A stretch of 49,469 bases of DNA from positions 1 through 49,469 of the forward strand of contig JARLHX010000440.1 in the NCBI GenBank assembly GCA_031292035.1, in the 5' to 3' direction. The notes beneath the pieces are model-generated. The model searched no databases, was not told the DNA's origin, and worked only from the letters and a program-made list of their open reading frames with translations. A program made the translations under genes and the position numbers. Source of the DNA: Negativicutes bacterium. Its GTDB lineage: Bacteria; Bacillota_C; Negativicutes; Sporomusales_B; JARLHX01. Shown piece after piece: positions 1 through 7,217 of this stretch. Numbering within the stretch: position 1 is the first letter of the stretch; every line of letters starts with the position of its first letter.

Positions 1-2
1 AT

Positions 3-78
3 TGGGGCGTCGCCAAGTTGGTAAGGCACGGGACTTTGACTCCCGCATGCGTTGGTTCAAGTCCAGCTGCCCCAGCCA
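3..78 (+). tRNA. tRNA-Gln (TTG)
   Basis: Full cloverleaf. The seven-base acceptor stem at 3-9 pairs with 68-74, the anticodon loop carries TTG, and the 3' CCA is encoded at 76-78. It is the first gene of a compact tRNA cluster that probably continues upstream of the window. Confidence 0.95.
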
Positions 79-84
79 TTATAT

Positions 85-160
85 GATCCACTAGCTCAGT
101 TGGTAGAGCACCTGACTTTTAATCAGGGTGTCGATGGTTCGAGCCCATCGTGGGTCACCA
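85..160 (+). tRNA. tRNA-Lys (TTT)
   Basis: Acceptor strand 85-91 pairs with 150-156. The anticodon loop CTTTTAA gives TTT. The T arm has the usual GGTTCGA, and CCA is encoded at 158-160. It lies 6 nt after tRNA-Gln, so the two are likely cotranscribed. Confidence 0.96.
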
Positions 161-168
161 AAATACCC

Positions 169-246
169 GGGCGATTAGCTCAGCTGGGAGAGCGCCTGCC
201 TTACAAACAGGATGTCGGCAGTTCGAGATCCTGTCATCGCCCACCA
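169..246 (+). tRNA. tRNA-Val (TAC)
   Basis: Acceptor strand 169-175 pairs with 236-242. The anticodon loop CTTACAA gives TAC, and CCA is encoded at 244-246. It is intact and part of the cluster. Confidence 0.95.
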
Positions 247-251
247 ATAAT

Positions 252-332
252 GGCCCCGTGGTGTAGTGGTCTTACATGCTGCCCTGTCACGGCGGAGATC
301 GACAGTTCAAATCCATTCGTTCGGGGTCGCCA
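252..332 (+). tRNA. tRNA-Asp (GTC) with a damaged T arm, possible pseudogene
   Basis: The acceptor stem (252-258 with 322-328), the D arm and the anticodon arm (CTGTCAC, anticodon GTC) are all good, and CCA is encoded. The T arm is not: the 5' strand reads GACAG at 301-305, and the 3' side carries four extra bases (ATTC before GTTC, about 315-318), a near-duplicate of the neighbouring tetranucleotide. Without the insertion and with G for A at 304 the arm would be standard. The gene may be non-functional, or the sequence may hold an error. An intact tRNA-Asp would then be needed elsewhere. Confidence 0.65.
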
Positions 333-333
333 T

Positions 334-409
334 GCTGGTGTAGCTCAGTTGGTAGAGCGTATCCTTGGTAAGGATAAGGTCACCGGTTCAATCCCGGTCA
401 CTAGCTCCA
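334..409 (+). tRNA. tRNA-Thr (GGT)
   Basis: Acceptor strand 334-340 pairs with 399-405. The anticodon loop TTGGTAA gives GGT, and CCA is encoded at 407-409. Only one base separates it from the preceding tRNA-Asp. The 110 nt that follow hold two imperfect inverted repeats (462-479 and 480-505) and no gene. Confidence 0.95.
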
Positions 410-519
410 TTAACACGTCGGCATAGCTAAATGCTAAAATCTAGGCATGCAAGAGCTTATTCCCAAGTTTAAATTTGGGTTCACCTGCAACACTGCAAGG
501 GTGAAGAAGATTATTATAT

Positions 520-604
520 GGAGGGGTTCCCGAGTGGTTAAAGGGAGCAGACTGTAAATCTGCCGGCTACGCCTTCGCTGGTTCGAATCCAGCTCCCTCC
601 ACCA
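520..604 (+). tRNA. tRNA-Tyr (GTA)
   Basis: A class II tRNA with a long variable arm. Acceptor strand 520-526 pairs with 594-600. The anticodon is GTA, and CCA is encoded at 602-604. Confidence 0.95.
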
Positions 605-632
605 ATGTTTGTTTTCCATAACACACAATAGT

Positions 633-709
633 GACTCCGTAGCTCAGCTGGATAGAGCGTTTGACTACGAATCAAAAGGTCGCAGGTTCGAATCCTGCCG
701 GGGTCGCCA
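633..709 (+). tRNA. tRNA-Arg (ACG)
   Basis: Acceptor strand 633-639 pairs with 699-705. The anticodon loop CTACGAA gives ACG, the form read as inosine after deamination. CCA is encoded at 707-709. It is the last intact tRNA of the cluster. Confidence 0.95.
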
Positions 710-726
710 TAAAACCTTATCAACGC

Positions 727-775
727 GCGGGTTTAGCTCAATAGTAGAGGCCTAGCCGTACCATCATCCGCTCTA
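727..775 (+). pseudogene. tRNA-Gly remnant with internal deletion
   Basis: The 5' half (acceptor, D arm, start of the anticodon stem) resembles tRNA-Gly up to about 756. It is then joined directly to a tRNA-Gly-like 3' end. The acceptor strands still pair in six of seven positions (727-732 with 766-771). The anticodon loop, variable loop and T arm are missing, and CCA has become CTA. It marks the point where the ordered tRNA cluster gives way to decayed sequence. Confidence 0.7.
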
Positions 776-920
776 CATAAATATCTAATTGATCGGTTGG
801 CAATGAGCTTTTGTAAAAACCTTATGAGGGATTTTTCCGCATTTACATTTTCAAATAAATATATCGGTATATCTGAAAAGTCTATGCAGACATTGCCTCT
901 GTATAAACGACATAAATACC

Positions 921-970
921 AAAAAGAAAGCCAGGAGGCGCAAAAGTGTGTCAAGCCTGGCTTTCTTTTT
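921..970. terminator. Bidirectional terminator-like hairpin
   Basis: Fifteen bases at 921-935 (AAAAAGAAAGCCAGG) are perfectly complementary to 956-970, with a 20-nt loop. The A-tract and T-tract make it usable in either direction. It probably closes the tRNA transcript. No credible gene lies between 776 and 1083. Confidence 0.6.
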
Positions 971-1083
971 GGCCTGGGTTTCCATCTTGGTTTTTTTGTC
1001 GTTGGCCTAGTGGCAAAACCGGTGAATTAACATTAGCATATGGGAACCTTTGCAAACAATAGTATATCTGTAAGGAGGGATAC

Positions 1084-1192
1084 TGGTCTGCCCCCGAAAT
1101 CTGTTCCAATTTTTTAAGTTAGTTTAAGCTTTCGCAATATCCATTCTCCCATGGACTGCCCGGCTCAATGAACGCCGTGCCAATTCCCAGAT
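1084..1192 (-). mobile_element. IS3-family insertion sequence remnant (transposase 3' end)
   Basis: Read on the minus strand, 1192-1119 encodes the end of an IS3-type DDE transposase, with the recognisable motif EPGSPWENGYCESLN followed by a stop. The bases after it, to about 1084, would be the right end of the element, with TGGTCTGCC as a possible terminal repeat. Everything upstream in the transposase is gone. Confidence 0.6.
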
Positions 1193-1212
1193 TTCTTGAG
1201 TTCTGGGAATGA

Positions 1213-1365
1213 GCCGATGGAAGTCTAAAACCTACCGCTGCTACTGCGCTTATCTGGGACACAACAACAGAGAAATTACTTGAAAAACTTGATATTTCGA
1301 AAGCCGCCAGCTCTAAGTCAATAACAGTCAAAGTTGATGACGGTAATGCCGTCGACAATCTTTAG
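1213..1365 (+). pseudogene. C-terminal fragment of an unidentified protein
   Basis: An open stretch without a start codon reads about 50 residues of protein-like sequence (LEKLDISKAASSKSITVKVDD is its core in outline) and ends at the stop at 1363. It abuts the IS remnant, so it may be the tail of a gene broken by that element. The family is not recognised. The 218 nt from 1366 to 1583 show no gene. Confidence 0.3.
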
Positions 1366-1583
1366 CGCTGGAACGCTCACGTTAGCCATATATATAGCCA
1401 GAATTTTTATTCCTATTTGAGCTTTGGTTGTTATCAAAAACTATTTGGGATGCTATAATCACTTTATTAAGGGAAGCTAATAAAGAGTATAATAGATAGA
1501 GGATTCTACTAAACTAATTGACCATGAGATTTTGGATATACATAAGAACAAAACATTCCATATCCTGCAAGGAGGTGGTCTGA

Positions 1584-2930
1584 TTGGCGAAACATAGCGA
1601 GATATTAAAGCAAGTGTTCACTCATATGTGGGGCTTGGTGGTCGTTGACCACTTGTCACGAATCGTTCTTGTTGAAGAAAAGTATGGACGATCCAGGGGG
1701 TTTGATCCTGAGGCGGCTATAGGCCGTTACGTCAAGGATGTCATACCTGACAGCAAACTGCCTATTGTTGTCGAGACCGGTAAACCAATTTTAGGAGATG
1801 TTTTTTACCATCAGGGAAAACCGCTGATATGCAATCGCCTTCCCTTGGTAAAAGACGGAGTCCTTATTGGAGCGATGTCCTTCCAAGTGTTCGAAATGCC
1901 TGAAATGTTCTTTGAATCGATAAAGGAACTGCAAAGCCAGCTTCATTATTATAAAGAAAAGGTTAAGAAGTACTCAGGAGTTCGGTACTCCATGACAGAT
2001 ATTATTGGAACCAGCAGAGCCACTGATGCCATGCGAGTGGCAATTCTCAAAGCAGCTTCCACAAACGCCACCATACTGATTCAAGGGGAAACGGGGACAG
2101 GTAAAGAATTGGTAGCTCATGCCTTGCACCAGGAAAGTCGCCGAAACCACTATTCATTTGTTAAATTAAATTGTGCGGCCATTCCTAAAGAACTTATCGA
2201 GGCTGAGTTATTCGGTTATGAAGAAGGTTCTTTTACCGGGGCACGGAAGAGTGGTAAAAAGGGTAAATTTGAGGTGGCTGACAAAGGGACGCTTTTTTTG
2301 GATGAGATCAGTCAGCTGTCGATGGCTGCACAGGCCAAGTTGCTTCGCGTGCTGCAAGAAAAAGAAATAGAGCGGATTGGAGGCACGGACTCCATTCCCG
2401 TCGACGTAAGGATTGTGGCAGCTACTAATGACAATCTTGACGATATGGTGAAAAAAGGAACCTTCCGGGCGGATTTATATTACCGGCTGAACGTCATACC
2501 GATCAGGCTGCCGCCACTGCGGGAAAGAAGCTCAGATATACCGTTGCTGGTGGAAAAGTTCGTGGAAAAATACGGCGACCAGGCCGGGCTGGGGGAAATC
2601 ACGGTACTGCCGGAGGTCCTAGAACTGATTATGAAATATGATTGGCCAGGGAATATCCGGGAGTTGGAGCATGCTGTCGAGAGGGCTATTAATTTGTGTA
2701 ATAGTAATGTTCTTGAAACAAAACATTTTGAATGGATGTTGCCGAAGATTTTAAGCAAGGGCCAGATGACTAAAGGCCGCAGTATCCAAGATGCGAAGAC
2801 GGCAACAGAAAAGGAAATTATTTTAGATGCTCTACAGGCGGCCAAAGGAAATAAAAAGAAAGCCGCTGAATTGCTAAATATTGCCCGACCACTACTTTAT
2901 CAAAAGATGCACCGACTCGGTATGGTCTAA
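1584..2930 (+). CDS. Sigma-54-dependent transcriptional activator (PAS-AAA+-Fis)
   Basis: A bacterial enhancer-binding protein that opens sigma-54 promoters by ATP hydrolysis. The start is TTG at 1584, chosen because AAGGAGGTGG lies 6 nt upstream. A PAS-like sensor covers roughly residues 8-105. The AAA+ domain has Walker A GETGTGKE (168-175), GSFTGA (215-220, the sigma-54 contact loop, usually GAFTGA) and Walker B GTLFLDE (235-241). A Fis-type helix-turn-helix closes the protein (about 410-447). No receiver domain is present, so the input is probably a ligand or metabolite sensed by the PAS domain. It sits just upstream of a sigma-54 promoter and a permease/thiolase operon in the same direction, which it very probably activates. 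The inducer is unknown. Confidence 0.93.
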   Translation: MAKHSEILKQVFTHMWGLVVVDHLSRIVLVEEKYGRSRGFDPEAAIGRYVKDVIPDSKLPIVVETGKPILGDVFYHQGKPLICNRLPLVKDGVLIGAMSFQVFEMPEMFFESIKELQSQLHYYKEKVKKYSGVRYSMTDIIGTSRATDAMRVAILKAASTNATILIQGETGTGKELVAHALHQESRRNHYSFVKLNCAAIPKELIEAELFGYEEGSFTGARKSGKKGKFEVADKGTLFLDEISQLSMAAQAKLLRVLQEKEIERIGGTDSIPVDVRIVAATNDNLDDMVKKGTFRADLYYRLNVIPIRLPPLRERSSDIPLLVEKFVEKYGDQAGLGEITVLPEVLELIMKYDWPGNIRELEHAVERAINLCNSNVLETKHFEWMLPKILSKGQMTKGRSIQDAKTATEKEIILDALQAAKGNKKKAAELLNIARPLLYQKMHRLGMV

Positions 2931-2945
2931 AAATCCCTATATATG

Positions 2946-3000
2946 TAAGCGAAGACAGACGGTGTAAGTGAAAACTTACACCGTCTGTCTTCGCTTATTT
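2946..3000 (+). terminator. Rho-independent terminator of the activator gene
   Basis: A 24-bp perfect stem (2946-2969 with 2974-2997), a GAAA loop and a short T run. It starts 15 nt after the stop codon. The top of the stem contains one of the two TGTAAGT-N4-ACTTACA palindromes. Confidence 0.85.
2963..2980. promoter_or_regulatory. Palindrome 1, candidate activator binding site
   Basis: TGTAAGT-GAAA-ACTTACA. The same half-sites and the same 4-nt spacer recur at 3044-3061, 81 bp downstream. It is embedded in the terminator stem. A role as upstream activating sequence is inferred from its pairing with site 2 and the sigma-54 promoter further down. Confidence 0.5.
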
Positions 3001-3043
3001 TAATGAATGCAACGACGATTTTACGGAATATTCAAGAAATTAG

Positions 3044-3061
3044 TGTAAGTATATACTTACA
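3044..3061. promoter_or_regulatory. Palindrome 2, candidate activator binding site
   Basis: TGTAAGT-ATAT-ACTTACA, a perfect 18-bp palindrome. It shares both half-sites and spacer length with the site at 2963-2980. It lies about 275 bp upstream of the expected start of the sigma-54 transcript, a workable distance for an enhancer-binding protein. Confidence 0.6.
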
Positions 3062-3301
3062 TTCATCGTAATGTGCTCATGCTGTTTAGTGGACTGCGTT
3101 ATTTATCACAAAATAGCAGTATTAGCCGGAATATTAAAAACATACTCAGCAGCTTTTCTTATGAAAGAAGCTAGGAACCTTATTAGATAGACGTTTTATA
3201 GGGATTCATTTCTTGTCTGGGCGGCAGTTGTTCGGGGAATTACTTTCAAAATATTGGACAGCCAAAGGACTTAATTTATCCCATTTACTAAATTCAAAGA
3301 A

Positions 3302-3319
3302 TTGGCATAGCTCTTGCAA
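3302..3319 (+). promoter_or_regulatory. Sigma-54 (-24/-12) promoter
   Basis: TTGGCATAGCTCTTGCAA fits the consensus TGGCACG-N4-TTGC, with GG at 3304-3305 and GC at 3316-3317 in the required spacing. It points at the permease gene, leaving a leader of about 270 nt. No gene is seen in that leader. Confidence 0.8.
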
Positions 3320-3596
3320 TCTTAATTGTATCGAATTGGCTGAAAAGTGCTCGAACATGATCAGGGCCAGCGCATAATATTGGGCTGCGAACAGCAATTA
3401 AGTAATAGAAGGAGGAATCTTATACGAACATAAACTTATTATCGCATCGACTGATTGGAGTCAGGGCTTATTCCTATGGTTTCCGACCCTATTCCGAACA
3501 ATTTATATTGCGGTAAGGAGCATACGAGAACGAGGGGCTTATTTTGATTAAAAGGATCTGGTTAACCGAGACAAAAAACAAGGAGGTAAAGCTTTA

Positions 3597-5000
3597 ATGG
3601 AAGTATTTGGAATATTACTTAGTTTATTTTTACTGATGTTTTTTGCGTATAGGGGCTTCTCCGTTATCTTGTTTGCACCGGTTTTTGCCCTTTTAGCAGC
3701 CACTAGCCAAGGCCTGTCACCAATGCCTGCTTATACCGAGCTCTTTATGGCCAAGGCTGTTGTCTATGTCAAAGTATACTTCCCTATCTTTTTATTGGGG
3801 GCTGTGTTCGGTAAAGTCATGGAAGACACTGGACTGGCCAGAGCAATCGCCTATAGGATTCTGCAAGTCGTGGGCAAAAAACGCAGCATCTTGGCTGCCG
3901 TTCTTGCCGGTGGCGTTTTAACCTATGGCGGGGTAAGCTTATTTGTTGTTGTGTTTACTCTTTATCCCTTTACTGCTGCTATGTTTAAGGAAGCAGGCAT
4001 TTCAAAAAATCTAATTCCAAGTGTTATCGTGCTCGGGGCATGCACATATACCATGGACGCACTCCCGGGCACACCCCAGATTCAAAACATTATTCCGACT
4101 GCCTTCTTCGGCACTAATGTCTATGCTGCGCCAATACTCGGCACCTTAGGTGGGCTATTGATCTTCCTCGGCGGTATGTACTACCTTGAGTGGCGCAATA
4201 AAGTCTACCAGGCCCGCGGTGGTGGTTACAGCAACGGCGAGACACTTGTCAATGAACCTCCGGATATTGACGTGAACGATATGCCTGACTGGAGACTGGC
4301 GGTTTTACCGCTTCTTGCCGTACTGGTGCTTAACTATATCATGAGCAATGTATTCGTATGGAATCCGGATATTTTGGCCCCCTTCATTGCAATGAAATTG
4401 CCGCTGACAGCCCCTGCCATTAAAAATATTGCAGCCATCTGGGCGCTGATTATCTCTGTCGTTATTGGCATTGTTCTGGCAGTTGCCATCGGACAACGTA
4501 ATTTAGCTAAGGGAGGCTTGGCAAAAGCCTTAAACGCCGGCGCTATCGGTTCTCTTTTGGCGATCATGAATACCGCTTCCGAGGTAGGTTATGGCAATGT
4601 TATCGCTTCGCTGCCTGGCTTCAAATCCATTTCCTCGTCCCTGCTGGGCATCCATATCGGCAGCACCCCGCTATTTTCCGAAGGGATCACTGTTACTACC
4701 CTGGCCGCTATCACCGGATCAGCGTCAGGCGGGATGTCCATCGCACTTGACCTGATGGCCAAAGATTGGCTAGCCTGGGCTAATTCCATCGGTATGTCGG
4801 CCGATGTCCTTCACCGGGTTGCAGCCATGGCCTCCGGCGGTTTTGACAGCATGCCCCACAACGGTGCAGTCATCACAATTTTGGCAATATGCGGCCTAAC
4901 CCACAGGCAAGGTTATCCCGATATGTTTAACATTGTTTTGGTAAAATCATTGGCCGCCTTTTTGGTTATCGTGATCTATCTGGTAACAGGACTGGTGTAA
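3597..5000 (+). CDS. GntP-family permease (gluconate / hydroxy-acid type)
   Basis: A polytopic inner-membrane transporter of 467 residues with about 12 hydrophobic segments, in the range of the GntP family of proton-coupled hydroxy-acid carriers. The start is ATG after AAGGAGG. Family-like features include the amphipathic loop after the second hydrophobic block (about residues 65-85) and the glycine/serine-rich SASGGMSIAL segment late in the protein. The genes that follow encode a short-chain dehydrogenase, a thiolase and a CoA transferase. A 3-hydroxybutyrate-like substrate is therefore more likely than gluconate, but the sequence alone does not fix it. It is the first gene behind the sigma-54 promoter. 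Confidence 0.85.
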   Translation: MEVFGILLSLFLLMFFAYRGFSVILFAPVFALLAATSQGLSPMPAYTELFMAKAVVYVKVYFPIFLLGAVFGKVMEDTGLARAIAYRILQVVGKKRSILAAVLAGGVLTYGGVSLFVVVFTLYPFTAAMFKEAGISKNLIPSVIVLGACTYTMDALPGTPQIQNIIPTAFFGTNVYAAPILGTLGGLLIFLGGMYYLEWRNKVYQARGGGYSNGETLVNEPPDIDVNDMPDWRLAVLPLLAVLVLNYIMSNVFVWNPDILAPFIAMKLPLTAPAIKNIAAIWALIISVVIGIVLAVAIGQRNLAKGGLAKALNAGAIGSLLAIMNTASEVGYGNVIASLPGFKSISSSLLGIHIGSTPLFSEGITVTTLAAITGSASGGMSIALDLMAKDWLAWANSIGMSADVLHRVAAMASGGFDSMPHNGAVITILAICGLTHRQGYPDMFNIVLVKSLAAFLVIVIYLVTGLV

Positions 5001-5109
5001 AGTCGCGAAATCACTGAGTAGTGTTTGGCTCACAGTTTATTCATTTAATGTGCTAGGATTTGCAGTTTTCCAGGTGGCAATATAGCAAACGATGAGGAGG
5101 ATAATGATT

Positions 5110-5850
5110 ATGAGATTTAAAAATGAAGTAGCAGTAATCACTGGCGCAGCACGGGGAATCGGGGCAGCTATAGCGCGAAAATTGTATGTAGAAGGATGCC
5201 GGATCGTTGTTCTTGATATTAACGAAGCAGCTGCGCTGGCATGTACACAAGCGATTGATCCCGGCGGTAGCAGAAGTTTAGCGCTGTCCTGTGATGTTAG
5301 CAGCAAGGACTCTGTTAGCCAGGCAATAGCAAAAGTAATAGAAAAATTTGAAACAGTAGACATTCTGGTAAATAATGCCGGCATCACCATGGACGCCATG
5401 ATCCACAAAATGTCTCTGGAACAGTGGCAAAAGGTAGTCGACGTGAATCTAACCGGGACTTTTTTGATGACTAGTGCTGTAGTGCCCTATATGCGTGAGA
5501 AGAAACAGGGACGGATCATTAACATTTCGTCTACCTCTGCCTATGGCAATATTGGTCAGTCGAATTACGCCGCCACCAAAGCCGGGGTGATTGGTCTAAC
5601 AAAAACACTGGCCAAAGAACTGGGGCGGTACAGCATTACGGTTAATGCTATCGAGCCTGGCGTTATTGAAACCGATATGCTTAAAGACGTACCCCAATCG
5701 ATAAAAGACGGTTGGCTGAAAGTAATGCCATTGGCTCGTATGGGGCAACCAGAGGATATTGCCAACGCCGTGTGCTTTTTTGCGACAGATGAAGCAAGCT
5801 TCATTACCGGGGTGGAATTGCCGGTATGCGGTGGTTTCATCATTATTTAG
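5110..5850 (+). CDS. Short-chain dehydrogenase/reductase (FabG / 3-hydroxybutyrate dehydrogenase type)
   Basis: An NAD(P)-dependent oxidoreductase of 246 residues. The start at 5110 is preferred over the in-frame ATGs at 5092 and 5104 because AGGAGG (5095-5100) lies 9 nt before it. The cofactor motif TGAARGIG is at 11-18, NNAG at 88-91, the catalytic serine near 140, and the YxxxK pair at Y153 and K157. All catalytic residues are present. In this operon it probably interconverts a 3-hydroxyacid or its CoA ester with the 3-keto form that the thiolase cleaves. FabG-like sequence alone cannot tell free acid from thioester substrates. Confidence 0.88.
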   Translation: MRFKNEVAVITGAARGIGAAIARKLYVEGCRIVVLDINEAAALACTQAIDPGGSRSLALSCDVSSKDSVSQAIAKVIEKFETVDILVNNAGITMDAMIHKMSLEQWQKVVDVNLTGTFLMTSAVVPYMREKKQGRIINISSTSAYGNIGQSNYAATKAGVIGLTKTLAKELGRYSITVNAIEPGVIETDMLKDVPQSIKDGWLKVMPLARMGQPEDIANAVCFFATDEASFITGVELPVCGGFIII

Positions 5851-5876
5851 GGATTACCTGGGAGGGAGAATCTACA

Positions 5877-7169
5877 ATGAACTTTGATGGAAAAGAAGTA
5901 GTTGTTGTAAGTGCAGTTAGGACGCCCTTTGGTAAGTTCGGGGGCTTAATGAAAGATATTGACATCTATGATTTAGGCGCTAATGCAATGAAGGAATCAT
6001 TAGCAAGAATCGGGTTGCAGCCAGAGGTGATTGACGAAGTATGGTGGGGATGTGGTGATACCACCAATTGCAAAGATCCCTATACGCCGGTCGTTGCTCG
6101 GCAATCGTTAATAAAAGCGGGGTTGCCTGTTTCCACACCCTCCATCACTTTTGACAAAGCTTGCGTATCAGGGATGTCGGCAGCTTATTATGCTATGAGC
6201 AGAATAAAAGCCGGAGAAGTAAATGCTGTTCTTACAGGAGGGGCGACAAGCTTTAGCACAGTACCCTATTTAGCTCGCAACATGCGGTGGCAGGGGCATA
6301 AAGCCGGGGGATTTACACTGGAAGATCCGTTATTCCCGCTTGGTTATAAAGATTATGCCCCTGTAGCCGTAGACTCTGGCAACGTTGCTGCTCACTATAA
6401 CGTTTCGCGGGAAGAACAGGATGAATTCGCCTATAATAGCCACCAGAAATATGGCAAAGCATATGCTGATGGATTTTATAAAACCCAAATGGCGCCTTTG
6501 GATATTACCGTTAAAAAGGGAAGAACCGCAGAAGTTATTCGTTTAGATATTGATGAGCAATATCGGCCGAAGATAACATTAGCAGATTTGGCAAAGCTTG
6601 AAACTATTTTTGGCAATCCAACCGTCACTGCTGGCAACGCTCCCGGACTAAACGACGGGGCAGCGGCGCAAATTCTTATGGCCAAAAGTACTGCCGATAA
6701 GCTTGGCTTGGAGCCCCTTTATACCATTCTCGGAATGTGTTCAGTAGCGGCCAATGCAGATCTACTGCCTGTGGCACCGGCGCTAGCGATTAAAAAGTGC
6801 TTAAATAAATTGAATATGACAATTGATGAGCTAGACATCATTGAAATTAACGAAGCCTTTGCGTGCGTACCTTTAGTGTCCTGTAAACTGCTTTCTTGCC
6901 AGAGCTTTATCGAGGAAGATTATGAGGAATCACTGCGTAAGATTGCCGATTATCCATTGGATACTTTTAGTGAAGTCCGCTATAAACAGCTTGTCGAAAA
7001 ACTCAACGTTAATGGTGGGGCGATTGCAGTCGGACATGCGAACACTGCAAGCGGCGCCCGTATCATGATGACTGCCGCGGCCGAGTTAAAGCGACGCGGT
7101 GGCGGGGTGGCGGCTTGCGCTATCTGTGGAGGCCTTACCCAGGGTGACGCCTGTATAATTAAAGTTTAA
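5877..7169 (+). CDS. Acetyl-CoA acetyltransferase (thiolase), divergent
   Basis: A thiolase of 430 residues that would cleave acetoacetyl-CoA or a related 3-ketoacyl-CoA with CoA, or condense the products. The start at 5877 follows GGGAGGGAG. Catalytic parts are visible: Cys96 in DKACVSG, NEAF at 325-328, His387 in a GH motif and Cys417 in ICGG. Two points are odd. About 25-30 extra residues, rich in acidic and aromatic side chains, lie between NEAFACVPL and NVNGGAIA (about 340-375). The usual GHPIGASG reads GHANTASG. The protein belongs to the thiolase superfamily, but its chain-length preference may differ from that of AtoB. Confidence 0.85.
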   Translation: MNFDGKEVVVVSAVRTPFGKFGGLMKDIDIYDLGANAMKESLARIGLQPEVIDEVWWGCGDTTNCKDPYTPVVARQSLIKAGLPVSTPSITFDKACVSGMSAAYYAMSRIKAGEVNAVLTGGATSFSTVPYLARNMRWQGHKAGGFTLEDPLFPLGYKDYAPVAVDSGNVAAHYNVSREEQDEFAYNSHQKYGKAYADGFYKTQMAPLDITVKKGRTAEVIRLDIDEQYRPKITLADLAKLETIFGNPTVTAGNAPGLNDGAAAQILMAKSTADKLGLEPLYTILGMCSVAANADLLPVAPALAIKKCLNKLNMTIDELDIIEINEAFACVPLVSCKLLSCQSFIEEDYEESLRKIADYPLDTFSEVRYKQLVEKLNVNGGAIAVGHANTASGARIMMTAAAELKRRGGGVAACAICGGLTQGDACIIKV

Positions 7170-7217
7170 ACATAAGTGTTTTTCTGACCTATGAAACATT
7201 CTGGGAGGAGTATTTCA

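Noticed and set aside
797..1030. A 77-codon open frame after the tRNA cluster
   Set aside because: No ribosome binding site, and it runs straight through the 15-bp inverted repeat at 921-970. Composition looks like translated terminator and AT-rich sequence.
3206..3397. A 63-codon minus-strand frame covering the sigma-54 promoter
   Set aside because: No ribosome site. It overlaps a strong promoter element and has no protein-like pattern.
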